64,000 nucleotides of DNA from Trichoplusia ni (Eukaryota; Arthropoda; Insecta; Lepidoptera; Noctuidae). The stretch is taken from contig NC_039482.1 of the NCBI RefSeq assembly GCF_003590095.1, positions 13,595,657 through 13,659,656 of the forward strand, given 5' to 3'. Shown here in pieces: positions 46,099-57,354 of the stretch (positions are counted from its first letter, which is position 1; every line of letters starts with the position of its first letter). Both the position numbers and the translations under genes were made by a program. Below the pieces are notes generated by a model. That model saw nothing but the letters and a program-made list of their open reading frames with translations. It ran no database searches and had not been told where the DNA came from.

Positions 46099-47472
46099 GT
46101 GTATTATATATATATATATATATGTTATGTATTGTTCTTCAATAAGTTGTTGCATGAAGAAGACATTCCACAAGAATGGTGTACTAGCTCGCTAGTGCCC
46201 ATCTTCAAAAATAAAGGGGATGTTCAAGATTGCAACAACTATAGGGGGATAAAGCTCATGTCACATACGATGAAAGTATGGGAAAAGGTGTTAGAGAAAA
46301 GATTGAGAGAAGAGAGTGAGATTACTGAGAACCAGTTTGGTTTCATGCCAGGTCGATTGACAATGGATGCCATCTTTGCACTTCGCCAACTGTGTGAGAA
46401 GTACAGACGTGCGCACAAGAACTTGCACATGGTATTCATTGACCTCGAGAAAGCTTATGATAGGGTGCCTCGTGAAGTGTTATGGTGGGCTATGAAAGAG
46501 AAAGGTGTGCCTGGAAATTATGTGGAGTTAATTCGTGCTATGTACAGGCAATCCTGTACATACGTCCGATCGTCTGCTGGGAAATCCGACCAGTTCAGTG
46601 TGGCGGTGGGCTTGCACCAAGGGTCGGCATTTAGCCCTTACCTCTTCCTGCTGATTATGGATGCCCTTACGGCAGACATACAGGAAGAGGCACCCTGGTG
46701 CATGCTGTTTGCCGATGACATTGTTCTGGTTGGGGAAAATGGACCCGAGATCCAGAGCAGATTGGAGGTGTGGCAACAGAAGCTGGAGAGTGTTGGCTTG
46801 AAAATCAGCAGAACCAAGACAGAATACATGTTCTGCGATTTCGGCGGTCTCTCCAGTCCTGAAGCTATAAAGCTTGATGGTGTGCGCCTTCCAGTCTACT
46901 CCGACTTCCGGTATCTTGGTTCATTCATTCAGAGCGATGGCGAAATAGATCGGGCGGTTAAGCACCGAATTAACGCAGGATGGATGAAATGGCGGCAGGT
47001 AACGGGAACGATTTGTGACCCCCACATTCCCCTTAAATTTAAGGGGAAGATCTATAAGACCATGGTCAGACCTGCTGTCTTGTATGGATCAGAGTGCTGG
47101 GCGACAAAAGGGATGAATGAAAGACAATTGCATGCAGCAGAGATGAGAATGTTAAGAGGAATGTGTGGTGTTACGAGAGCGGATAGAGTAAGATATGAGT
47201 ATATAAGGGGAAGTTTGAAAGTGGCACCGGTTACAGAAAAACTACGTGGTAACCGGCTGTTATGGTATGGGCATGCTATGCGGAGGAATGAAAATCATGT
47301 GGTAAGGAAGGCGTTAAGCATGGACGTGGATGGATATAGGGGAAGAGGACGACCAAAGAAACGATGGATAGATTGTGTGAAAGACGATATGGCTGTAAAG
47401 AGTGTTTCTTGTGAGATGACGGCCGATAGGAAGGTATGGAAGAAGATGACATGTTGCGCCGACCCCAAATAA
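46099..47472 (+). CDS. Reverse transcriptase of an RTE-type LINE, 5' truncated
   Basis: A 457-codon open frame. The nominal start is GTG inside a (TA)n run, so residues 1-12 are not real; similarity to LINE RTs begins about residue 13. Visible RT blocks: NYRGI (47-51), QFGFMPGR (79-86), FIDLEKAYDRV (113-123, catalytic Asp), GLHQGSAFSPYLF (171-183), catalytic FADD (204-207), YLGSFIQSDG (272-281). A C-terminal region with LLWYGHAMRR and GRGRPKKRW (387-423) follows, typical of insect RTE-like elements. The protein would copy its own RNA at a nicked target (target-primed reverse transcription). The apurinic endonuclease domain that should precede is missing, so the copy cannot be autonomous. No stop or frameshift in 1.3 kb suggests recent insertion. 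An 82-codon minus-strand frame and others here are shadows. Confidence 0.9.
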   Translation: MYYIYIYICYVLFFNKLLHEEDIPQEWCTSSLVPIFKNKGDVQDCNNYRGIKLMSHTMKVWEKVLEKRLREESEITENQFGFMPGRLTMDAIFALRQLCEKYRRAHKNLHMVFIDLEKAYDRVPREVLWWAMKEKGVPGNYVELIRAMYRQSCTYVRSSAGKSDQFSVAVGLHQGSAFSPYLFLLIMDALTADIQEEAPWCMLFADDIVLVGENGPEIQSRLEVWQQKLESVGLKISRTKTEYMFCDFGGLSSPEAIKLDGVRLPVYSDFRYLGSFIQSDGEIDRAVKHRINAGWMKWRQVTGTICDPHIPLKFKGKIYKTMVRPAVLYGSECWATKGMNERQLHAAEMRMLRGMCGVTRADRVRYEYIRGSLKVAPVTEKLRGNRLLWYGHAMRRNENHVVRKALSMDVDGYRGRGRPKKRWIDCVKDDMAVKSVSCEMTADRKVWKKMTCCADPK

Positions 47473-47510
47473 AATAATTGGGATAAGGGCAGGGGAATGA
47501 TGATGATGAT
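46125..47510 (+). mobile_element. RTE-type LINE, 5' truncated
   Basis: The body runs from just after (TA)n at 46103-46124, through the RT frame, to a very short 3' UTR (about 40 bp after the stop) ending in (ATG/GATGAT)n at about 47496-47510. (AT)n follows at once (47510-47524). The short 3' UTR and trinucleotide tail are RTE-clade hallmarks. The matching TA runs on both sides are consistent with insertion into a TA microsatellite that was duplicated at the target. Confidence 0.85.
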
Positions 47511-47524
47511 ATATATATATATAT

Positions 47525-48446
47525 CCTGAGACATATTCTTTAAGCTTATTTATTTTAGATGCTAATAGATACAACTTTTTAAGTTATCGACATGTATCGA
47601 CATTGATATTCTCCCCAACACTACTGCGTCTAACAACCATTCAACCGCATTTCGTCTTGCAAATACCTTTGCACAAAACTCCTTTAAGATATATTTATTC
47701 CGATTCAAACAAAAGAAGGGTCTGGCAGCTGATTTCATTTTTTGTATTCGAGTACCAACCAACATATTTACTTTACACTTATGCCATTCAATACTCAACC
47801 TTATTGCAATAACATAGAGTTCAACAACAACTTTTTGAATTACAAAACAAGATGGCGCCATAAAAAATAGTCCACGCGTTCAAGAATTAGTACTCAAATT
47901 ACTTGACTTCACCAAAAGAGGTCTTATTACTTGAAGGGGCACGTATTGCGGGCGCATTGTGGAATTAAAAATCGTGTAAATGTCTTCGAAAAAATAAAGG
48001 AAGTGGGTCGGAGTTCATTCCTGTTTGACAGCTAATTTTGACATTTAATTAGTGGTGTTGCTAGGATATTAAAAGGATATTTTAACGTGTGCCAGTAATT
48101 AAGTTATTGAGAGGTTTAATTAAAGATGTCGGTATCGCGTGACTAGTTTTTGCCTACGGCTTCACCCGAAATTCTTATAAGGATAAGGGTTAAGTGGCAT
48201 CGTGTGCGTAATTGAGGGTTTAATTTCTTTCTTAAGACCATTGAGCAAAACATTAATTAAATACAGATCATAGTGAAAACCTTACAATTCTATTCATAGA
48301 GTCTGGCTTGCATGATATTAATTTTACCTTGTTAAATTACTGAACGAAAATGAAAATAAAACGAAGTCTAATTGAAGCTGCATCATACCAATATCATTAA
48401 TACCACAAATGTTATCAACGTTTTCAACGACGAATCCTATACATAT
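47525..48446. other. Unannotated stretch
   Basis: Nothing recognised; frames on both strands at 47562-47861 overlap and look random. Confidence 0.35.
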
Positions 48447-48680
48447 ATCTAGCTCTTGTTCCCGGCTTTTCCTGGATGCCGACGGCATGTCGGTTTTTAG
48501 GGTGCAAGAACATTACCTTCCTTAAACGCAGTCGGATAAAAGTAGCCTACGTGCTAATCCAAAGTGTCAGCTACCTCGATACCGAATTTCATCGAAATCT
48601 GTCACGCCTTTTAAATGTGAAGAGGCAACAAACGTACACATCTACACACACCAATATTTTCTCACACATTACTGCGATTA
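48447..48680 (-). mobile_element. Helitron-like element (second subtype)
   Basis: The plus strand starts TCTAGCTCTTGTTCCCGGCT, then GATGCCGAC, CGGATAAAAGTAGCCTACGT, GTCAGCTACCTCGATACCGA, ATTTCATCGAAATCTGTCAC and GTGAAGAGGCAACAAACG. Relatives at 34354 and 16640. The far end (expected TTATAATATTAGTA) is missing. Confidence 0.65.
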
Positions 48681-49631
48681 ATATTAAGACGCTAATAGGT
48701 CTTGCTTTACGAAATCAACCCCAATAAGATTAGTGGATAGTTAGTAGTTACATTCTAGTTCTGACAACTAACTACTTCTTGCTAATACGTTTTTGCCAAG
48801 AAGGTTTGTTAAGGTTATTCCATGTAAAACACAGGTTTTCAGAAGAATTCAGTTAGACTGACAGCCCACCGAGAAACCGATGAATTCATGAAAAAGACAA
48901 TTCTTCACGTTTCTAACCCATTGTATTGGGTGAAAACAAATGCAGTTAACGAAAAGCTTTTGAATATTTAACCTAGAAAGATTGATATTCAAACGGTGGC
49001 ATTTAATATTCTACATTTGAATAAATAGTTAAAAGCTTAAAAACACAACTTAATACGTTCCACTAGATATATTCTTATTAAATGAATTAAAAAGGCGCCA
49101 TTTTTCCCTATTCCAAACCGCATTATTAATTTAATATTAACTAAAAAATATAACAAATACATCACAAATCGTCCTTTATAAATGCGCACACGCATCGTTG
49201 GTCACTGCGTTCCATTTATGAATTGTAATTCTATAAATGCTTGTCATTTTACCATAGACAATGAAGTTATCGCCTGGTGACAACTTGTTCGTCCCTAAAC
49301 GTGTTATTTTAGTTTTTTTTGACGCCATTTTTGTTCATTTGACTTTTAGTGCTAAATGTGCATTTTGTTTTGTTTTTGAATTGATATGGGGATGGGCAGT
49401 CTGACGTTTGATGCTTGGATGGGGGTGAATTAGATAAAATGTGTTGTATTTAAACTATGTCATTGAAAATGTATGATGTGTTTTAGGGAGAATGTTTTAA
49501 TGCGAGTAAATGTGCATTAACGAATGCAGAGTATTTATTTGGGCTGAAATTTCTTTTGAATTTGAGGAGAGTACCGTGATAAAGAAATTATAATAACAAT
49601 AAGGTAAGTATTCGACGCGGAGAAAGCATTT
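48681..49631. other. Unannotated stretch
   Basis: Nothing recognised. Confidence 0.35.
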
Positions 49632-49832
49632 GAATGCGCAGTTTATCGAGTGGTTGTCGTAGACGGTAGTGGTGGTTGTCGCGGGTTCGATCCCCGCGTA
49701 GGACAAGCATTTGTGTGATCCACGAATGTTTATTCTGAGTGTGCATGCATCTTCGTGCATGTGAATTGTATGTTTGTGAAACCCCTGCGACACAAGGATT
49801 AAACTCCTTATTGCGGAAGTCTTTTTTTTTTT
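49632..49832 (+). mobile_element. tRNA-derived SINE, family A, best preserved 3' part
   Basis: GAATGCGCAGTTTATCGAGT head (partly decayed), GTCGCGGGTTCGATCCCCGC (intact B-box), GTAGGACAAGCATTTGTGTG, ATCCACGAATGTTTATTCTG, CTTCGTGCATGTGAATTGTA, GTTTGTGAAACCCCTGCGAC, CACAAGGATTAAACTCCTTA, then T-rich end. Confidence 0.85.
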
Positions 49833-49840
49833 AAGAAAAA

Positions 49841-49909
49841 GCAGAGATTGAACCAGTGACACGTCGTGCTCAATGTTTTTGGTGACCTCAACCATTTGCC
49901 CATCCCTAT
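49841..49909 (-). mobile_element. SINE-A head fragment abutting the previous copy in inverted orientation
   Basis: AGAGATTGAACCAGTGACAC (B-box side), GTCGTGCTCAATGTTTTTGG, TGACCTCAACCATTTGCCCA: a decayed minus-strand tRNA-like head. With 49632-49832 it makes a tail-to-tail pair, a possible hairpin-forming arrangement. Confidence 0.5.
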
Positions 49910-50172
49910 CGTCTATTATAATAAATCTAAGCAGCTTATAACTCAGTCTCGGTCTACTTACTCACAACACAATAATATCTTAGGCAAATACAACGGTGGT
50001 AACTCTACTAAATAATGAAACTCATATTTTATTTTCACTTGGATCTAATCCCAAGGGAAATGTTATTTATTGCTCAATTTCGTTAAAGCAATAATCAAGT
50101 TTTGTTGATTAAATATTTTGTTATTTTAATTCAAGAATATAACCCTTTATTAATGAAAGGAATATTGAATGA

Positions 50173-50547
50173 CTGCACGGATAGATGTGTTGTATGCTAG
50201 ATCCACTATGAGCAACGTATCACGGGTTCAATCCCCGCATAGGGACACAAGCATTTTTATTTCATTTTATTTTATTGGGACAACAAACAGTAGCATATTG
50301 AGGTTTACATTTCAAGTACCTACTTATTTGCTAAAATAATAAACATACTACCCACAACGCTGTCCGCAGATTACAATACTGAATAGCTGTTAATAATGAC
50401 GTGTTTGTGCTGCATAGATATTTAAAATTCTAAACTAACTAGTTGTCATAGTAGTTACGTTGTTTTTGTAACTAGTTGTCTGGTGCTTGTGACTTAAATG
50501 TTTGTGAAACACTCAGCAACACGAGAATTAGTTATTGAGTGATTCGT
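50173..50547 (+). mobile_element. tRNA-derived SINE, family A, split by a 220-bp insertion
   Basis: 50173-50256 holds the head and B-box (TGCACGGATAGATGTG, CACGGGTTCAATCCCCGCAT, AGGGACACAAGCATTT). 50480-50547 holds the 3' part (GGTGCTTGTGACTTAAATGT, TTGTGAAACACTCAGCAACA, CGAGAATTAG). The intervening 50257-50479 is unrelated DNA with two copies of AACTAGTTGTC near its right end. Confidence 0.65.
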
Positions 50548-50554
50548 TATTTAT

Positions 50555-50720
50555 TTCTTAGTACTTGTTATTATAGTAACAGAAAATAACATCATCTGTG
50601 AAAATGTCAACTGTCTAGTAATCACGGTTCATGAGATACAGACTGGTGACAGGCGGACACACAAACAGCAGACCATCAGTAATACTATTCCATTTTACCC
50701 TCAGGTTACGAAATCCTGAA
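50555..50720 (+). repeat. Dispersed repeat, family D fragment
   Basis: TTATAGTAACAGAAAATAAC, ATCATCTGTGAAAATGTCAA, CTGTCTAGTAATCACGGTTC and ATGAGATACAGACTGGTGAC, then GGCGGACACACAAACAGCAG and ATTTTACCCTCAGG. Same family type as the 22.3-kb copy's 3' end. Truncated at the 5' side next to the SINE. Confidence 0.55.
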
Positions 50721-51656
50721 AACGATCAGGTACCAATGATTTCAACTAAATAAACGTGTACTATGATTGTATCTTTAAATTCAATTTAATCACCCAAGCC
50801 TTCCTTTAACAGCGCAAGACTTTAACAGTGATCAAAAATCACTTTTTGATTAAGCCTATTCACTACCTATTCTTAAGCTGTATTCATATCATAGATATAA
50901 AGAATGCAACATCTCGATACAAGATATTGTAGATAATGATCGCATCCGACCCTTTCGAGTACTTCTAATCGATTGAATATCAATGTAATCGATAACCGGA
51001 AAAGGTGAAAGTTTATTAAATCGTTATCGTACTCATATTGTTATAAAGTTTATAAGCGTAACTGCTATTTCAATCACGCAAAAAATGTATTCAAATGAGT
51101 TTAGAGAACTTTTAGAAATGACAATCAAAATGAATTTAAAAATAGTGTGTTGTGTCTGTTATGTGACAATAATTATTTCATTTATGAAATCCCTATAGGT
51201 TAACTACATAAAACAGTGAAAACTTTATATTAATTACAAACTCATGTAGGTACTCGCACTTGAATTTATAAGCAATAACTTTTCGGCATTCGTAAAAAAT
51301 GGTTGGAAAGTAACAAAAAAATTGAACTGATATGGTTAACAAACCTTTCACAAAGCATTAAATCGCAAAAACATCACTTCAAACAATTACTTCCATAATT
51401 TCTTCCACTATTCATAATCACTTCTCACTATAAACAAGCTCACGATAAACTGACCATTATCTCGAAGCAATAAGGTTCAATATCGTAACTCGGGTACCTT
51501 TCAGGTGCGATACAGTAACATTATACCCATGGGAGAGACGTGTCAATGTCAGCCATCAACAAGGTGAGTGGCATTCGATTAATTCTTCAGAATAACTCGC
51601 AATACCCATGGGGAATAATGAAGGTGGGAAGGTAGAGGCAAATTTAGATGTAGGTA
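50721..51656. other. Unannotated stretch
   Basis: Nothing recognised. Confidence 0.35.
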
Positions 51657-51984
51657 ACCTCCATGGATGTTGTAACGCTTCTAGAGTCTATGGGGATTTG
51701 TGTAAAGGGGACAGGCCATCATCAATAGATGAAGCTTAGATGTATAGACATGACACGTCGTTTGGACAAGTCACTTTGTCCTGTCATCTACTTATATTTG
51801 AGGGCTATCAGGAAACCTCCATGGATGGTGAAACTCCTTAGTTACTGTAGAGATTTGCGGAAAGGGACAGCCTATTCAGCCAAGTGGCATTGCTAACATA
51901 TTCAGCGTTTAAATGTATGGCAATGATATTTCGTTTGGACAAGTAATTTAGTCCTGCCATCTACTTATATTTGAGGACTATCCA
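51657..51984. repeat. Tandem duplication, two ~158-170-bp units
   Basis: Both units run ACCTCCATGGATG, GATTTG.G.AAAGGG.ACAG, TGTAT.G.ATGA, CGTTTGGACAAGT, TAGTCCTG/TTGTCCTG, CATCTACTTATATTTGAGG. Starts at 51657 and 51815. The units are diverged, so not recent. No coding potential seen. Confidence 0.75.
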
Positions 51985-52084
51985 TGCTTCAGATTCTTGA
52001 AATAGTATTTAGGCGGGGCAGAAGTGCTATCGAGCTGCGTAAGGAATTGCACGGCAGTGTTTTTTAGTAATTACAACTTTAATA

Positions 52085-52291
52085 ATAGTTAATAGATTAA
52101 AAAAACATCCATCCAAATCGTATCAAAATCGGTCCAGCCGTTTTTATAATTGAAAATGGCATTGTCATCAAGTTTGAAGATACCCTGAAAATTTCAGCCT
52201 GCTACTTTATCGGTAAGTGCCTCAAAATTTAGTTGTAAAAATCCAACCGGAACGACAAACAAACAAGAAAAGTGAGTGTATAAAAACGTGG
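52085..52291 (+). repeat. Dispersed repeat, family F, copy 1
   Basis: AATCGGTCCAGCCGTTTTTA, CATTGTCATCAAGTTTGAAG, TACCCTGAAAATTTCAGC, AAGTGCCTCAAAATT, GAAAAGTGAG.GTATAAAAACGTGG. Inverted relative, in the same motif order, at 56665-56830. Class unknown. Confidence 0.6.
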
Positions 52292-53534
52292 GAAATGTTA
52301 AGGGATATGGTAAGTGCGGCTATATTTGAGATATATACCTATATATAAGTATATATGAAAACAATAGTGTTAAAAACCCACTGGTTGTTAATGAGGATGT
52401 TTGAATTTAAAACTTCCATATTTACTTAAACAATTAATTTGTCAAATATTTAATTTTTGTCATTATTTTTCATAAACCTTATAATTATAAGACAAACATC
52501 GTTACACCGAAACGATTTTATCACCTAAACAGGATTTAAGAATATGGTGTGAATCTTATGAGCAAACGATTATTTTTAACAATGTGAAATTATTCGTAAC
52601 GACCTAAAAATAGAAAAACTGCTTAATCAACATGTAAAAAATATTTATAGACATAAAATGGTAGAAATATAAAAGCATTAGTTTCACTATTTCACAATTA
52701 TAATTAAGAGAGTCATTGACAATAATCAAAATTCTAAATCTAGAGATCTAATTAAAAATAAATAATAGTTTAAAAAAACTAAAAAACACGCTTTTTATAG
52801 AAAACCGAACTAAAAAATAGAAAATAAATTTAAATGAAGAAACAGTGTTAAAAATTTCAATGAATAAAAATTAATAATAGTGTAATTTTACCCAATAAAC
52901 TATCGCAAATATACACAAAACAAAGGTGCCAAAGTTAACTACTCAACGAAAAGCATTCGGTATACCTAAGTTAATAAACATGGTATCCATTTGGGCTACT
53001 GGAATTGTAGCTTGTTCTATAAATAAAGCTTTAAAATTAATAATTATTTAGTATCGATTTACCCCTTAAATATGATACAGGATTAATACACCTGCCGGTA
53101 CCAACATGCACCACAAGTTTGGTGTCACAACGGAAAACAAGTTGTCGAAAATAAATAAAGAATACTTGAATTAAAATGAAAAGGTTTTTGACAATTTAAT
53201 TGAATTATGTTATTATTTTGCTTCTGATGCTGAGTAAGAAAATAGTTTTAGCAAATTATACAAAATATTAAAAAAAGTACCGAGATTATACAAAACATGG
53301 CATGAAAAAGCATGGGTGTAACGCAAACCTTCAAAAATGTTTTTTTTTTTCTGAAACGCCTCTTGGACACGTTGCAGAAGAGTACGAGAAGGAAAGCTAC
53401 TTAATATTGAAAAGTTTGGTTAGACTTCATTGTTGACCTTACAATCATGTCACTGATTCAATCTCACATAAACACAAATTAATTCGGTTCCGCGTAGCTG
53501 CGCGTACGCAACACGTCATAATAGGGTCAGCATG
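52292..53534. other. Unannotated stretch
   Basis: Very AT-rich, nothing recognised. Confidence 0.35.
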
Positions 53535-54146
53535 TTAATATTCGTCAATCAATGCATTAGCATTCGTTTTATCGTGAACTGTCACGCCTACTTTAGCACC
53601 TGGGTTCACCTGGCTCTCCGACGGTGGTTTATCGTGTAAAAATGTTGGAATAGGATCGCTTTGTTTCCGTCCGTCTGTTTGTCTTTCAAAACCCTTTTTT
53701 TCAGATACGCGTGAAGGTATCAAGGTGATTTTTTTTTTCTTACTTTTGATGTCGCCTAAACCTGTGATCAAACATCTAAGCCAACGCAATCAAAAGATAA
53801 TTTTCAACACTCTTAAGGTAATCAAAATCGCAATCTCAGAATTTTCAAATTTGGTTCGAAGCCACATCTTATAGCAATAGATAAAAAAAAAAACAATTAT
53901 TAATTTTTCAGCCAATCCGTTCGGGTTTTTCCTGTAAAGAAGAACCAGCAAATACACATTGCGTTTTTTATTAATAAAAATACCAATCTGATCGAATTTC
54001 GACATAAGTTTGTCATCGGGCACAAGGAATGGTAAGTCTGGCGCTGATTTGTTTAAATAAACTACAGGATAAGTCCCGTTAACATTTAGACCACAAAAAA
54101 TAATGACATCGTGCCACAATTCTAAATCTCCAAAACAATAGCTCAT
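53535..54146 (-). other. 203-codon frame broken by one TGA; probably repeat-derived
   Basis: The 118-codon frame (54146-53790, ATG start) and the following 85 codons (53789-53535) are in one frame separated only by TGA at 53792-53790. No known domain recognised. The second half contains a run encoding RQTDGRKQSDPIP, from a GACAGACGGACGGAA motif common in lepidopteran dispersed repeats, so open length may be fortuitous. A decayed exon or transposon gene cannot be excluded. Confidence 0.25.
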
Positions 54147-56664
54147 AATTCTTCAGTTAACCACTGAACCGTCTTACCATAACTTTAAAAAAAAGTTACG
54201 ACGTCATCGCAGAGTCGTTAACGTGGGACCTTACACCGTAATCCCCTAAACCAAGCAGGTCAGGGGTCAAAACATAGTTGATTTATTTGTGCGCAGACCC
54301 TATGGTCTAGTAGGAACTACTCGTAGAATACCAGTTCCGAAATATTGGGAACGGAACGATGCCTATTTGTTTAACGTAATAATTTATTTTTGGGCGATGG
54401 GCATAGTGCCCGTGAATACACGTATATGTGTATTTTAAGTAGGTTTAAAAGACGATGTTGGATGTTTGGTTTTAAAGTAGTCGATATAAACTTTGGACCA
54501 ATTTGTAAGTGGCGGCTCGAGTTTACTCCATGAGTGGTTCAGTTATCACATAATTATGGTCTTAGGTTTTGAACACAAAAATAAGAATGGTTTATTTGTG
54601 ATACTGGCACATATCAATCAACAGATTAATACTAACATACAAACCATAAAACGACAATTGGGATAAATAGGTGATCTTTAGCAAATTGCCATGGATAAGA
54701 GCGTTAGCAACGGCGCTGATTTTCAGCGTTCAGCTGAGTGACGAATGGATACTGAGCCAGATAACGAAAATAAGAAAAAAATCCATTCAAAGTAATAGGA
54801 ATTTGAAACATGTGACAACCTCTATTTAGATAGACATTTAAGAAAATCTCCAGTACTTAATGTTTTGCAATTCTATTTCGCAGAAGGCTTTTCTGTGAGA
54901 AAAGAAAATTAAGAGTTACGCTCGCCCGTGTAGCTACATAAACTTGTATTTTGTATCTATTTGCTGGTATAATAATTTAAGCATTATGATAATGTTCTAT
55001 TCATGATTATTGGATGAGAACTCTAGTGAACAGGTGTAGTCTTAACTATTTGAAAAACGAAAGTACTTTTGCATAAAACATCATTGTCTACTTTATAGCT
55101 TTCTGTCTATTTAACGGTTGTATCCAACAATATGTCTTTGGCAACCGGTACTGATACATCTAATACTAAAACACCTTTCAGAAGTACTCCAGAAATCGCA
55201 AACACGTTTCCATTTACATGTCACGAAGTACTCCAATTCGCAGCTCAGACAATCAGTCTACTGACCCCTGAACTCCAAGCAAAATATTTTCGCAACGACA
55301 ATGACTGAAATCAAGTTTCCTTTGCTAATTTCTCACTTCACTACACCTTATTGTAACTTCAAATTAAATGGAATATGGACGTGTGAGTCTCGGTACTTCT
55401 GCCCCTAGTAACGAACTAGCTCTTCGAGTATCCAGACAGTAAATTCCCATAACGACGATGCATTGTTGACGAAAATAAATCAACATTTACATGAACGAAA
55501 AAAAAAAAACTAGTTTGGTGGACTTGAAAAAAATAGAAGGGTCCGCCATTGTCGACTTCGATCCGTTTTCGCATACGGAAGTTCCCGTTCGGAGAATACG
55601 CATTTTAAGATAACAATGCAACAATAGAGGAATGACAATAGGTAAGAACGAGAGCAGTTTCATTGTGCGACGAGCAGCTGATCTCTTACAACTTCAACTT
55701 AGAAATGCAAAGATGTAACGGTGATTCAATTTTTCCAAAATCTCGCTCCAATTTGGTTGAGTTATGCAATTGTGCACCCACCTTAACCGCCATCTGCCCG
55801 TGTTTATTCCTTTTTAAATATTTGAAAGTCTTTTTTTATGTAAATGGTTCACGTATTTTATACATTGACAGCTATTAACAATGGAATTATGTTTTTAAGT
55901 ATGCTGAGAAATGCATTTTTGCTTCCGCGTTTTTTACTGTTAAGAATTTCGTTTTCATTAAAAATATTTCTTAAAGTTTTTTAACCCTATATTATACCCT
56001 ATTTTTAATCCTTTTTAATTGCATTTTACTCCAGTACTATATTCTTTTATGTACTGTTAAATAAGAGTAAAAATAGGTATCATTTGTTATTTCATCTTAA
56101 CTTCTTGATGTTTACCAAGTAGCTGGGAAAAAAGACATTATTCTAAAAGACCGATGTTTATGATAATGACTTTGAATTTAATGCATTTATTTTTACTTTA
56201 TTTTGCATCTGCCTTTGATGACGTCACCAGCTAGCCACTTCAATAAACGACTATCTATGTATATTACTATTAATGGGCAGCTAATAAAACTGACAAGACT
56301 AAGGAGTTTATCAGCACCTTTTAAAGTTATATTTATGAAGTTGTGGAAAAGTGACAGCGCAATTCATGGCGTAGAGCGGTGTAATTTCGATAATTTTAAT
56401 TGAAGAAGTTTCAGGCCCTTATTAACAAATTTGCTTTTTTTAGGATTCCATATAATGAAGGGATAAACGAAATATAAAGTCTTCTGATATACGACGGGTA
56501 TAAACTAAATCTAAAAAGAGGTATTACGTCTATCTAACACCAGGCTGTATCTTATGAACCGTGATAACTATAGACGGTGAAAATTTTCACAGATTAAGTA
56601 TTTTGGTTTTCAAAATATCAAAATTCAGCAATTATTAATTTAGCTTATTTATCAAAATATTTGT
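54147..56664. other. Unannotated stretch
   Basis: No feature supported. Scattered small frames (55663, 56203) have no recognised domain. Confidence 0.35.
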
Positions 56665-56830
56665 CCACGTTTTTATAAGTTCACTTTTCTTCTTAGTTTT
56701 TTTGTTTTTTCAATTTTGAGGTACTTCTCGATAAGCTAGCTGAAATTTTCAGGGTAGCGTGAAACCCGATGACAATGTAATTTACAGCTATAAAAACGGC
56801 TGGACCTTATTTGATAAAATTTGAATGGCG
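56665..56830 (-). repeat. Dispersed repeat, family F, copy 2
   Basis: On the minus strand: AAGGTCCAGCCGTTTTTATA, CATTGTCATCGGGTTTCACG, TACCCTGAAAATTTCAGC, AAGTACCTCAAAATTG, AAAAGTGAACTTATAAAAAC. Collinear with 52085-52291. Confidence 0.6.
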
Positions 56831-56888
56831 TGACATTTAAAAAAGTGGCATTTTCGATTTTTAAATCTATTAATTATTCGTAAATTTC

Positions 56889-56948
56889 CTTTAGCCTAGT
56901 TAGTACATACGGAACCTTCAGAATCGCGAGTTCGATTCTTGACCACTT
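56889..56948 (+). mobile_element. tRNA-like head of an unidentified SINE or tRNA pseudogene
   Basis: CTTTAGCCTAGTTAGTACAT (A-box-like) and GCGAGTTCGATTCTTGACC (B-box GTTCGATTC) 30 nt apart. No body recognised after it. Stems do not pair fully, so it is not a tRNA gene. Confidence 0.4.
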
Positions 56949-57139
56949 TTTTATCATAAATATCGTTGTAGTCGTGTCGGTTAACCCGTTCACCGCGCGT
57001 GCCACATCTAGGTTTAAAACTAGACCATAAATAGTAAATAGTAATTGCCACAGCCGTTGGCAGATGTGAAACTTGGCACGCGCGACCTTTAACTAATTGT
57101 CAGGTTTTTTAATTTATAATGAACTTTAGTATCCAGTTA

Positions 57140-57354
57140 TCCCTACTAATATTATAAATGCGAAAGTAACTCTGTCTGTCTTTCTGTCTGTCTGTTACGC
57201 TTTCACGTCTAAACCACTGAACTGATTTTAATGTAATTTGGTACAGAGATAGAGTTGACCTTGAGAAAGAACATAGGATAGTTTTAACCCGGACTTTTGA
57301 AGAGTTCTCTTGGAAAAGCGATGTAACCGACCTCGACGCGGGCGAAAAGCTTGT
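57140..57354 (+). mobile_element. Helitron-like element (TATTATAAATGCGAAAG subtype)
   Basis: TCCCTACTAATATTATAAAT, (CTGT)n, AACCACTGAACTGATTTTAA, GGTACAGAGATAGAGTTGAC, AACATAGGATAG, then GACGCGGGCGAAAAGCTTG|TT at the end (CTAG decayed to CTTG). A minus-strand frame across it is incidental. Confidence 0.7.

Noticed and set aside
46528..46829. Minus-strand ORFs of 63-82 codons
   Set aside because: Antisense shadows of the reverse transcriptase frame.
49497..49895. 132-codon minus-strand ORF
   Set aside because: It covers a SINE-A copy and its inverted fragment; the reading is antisense to the SINE.
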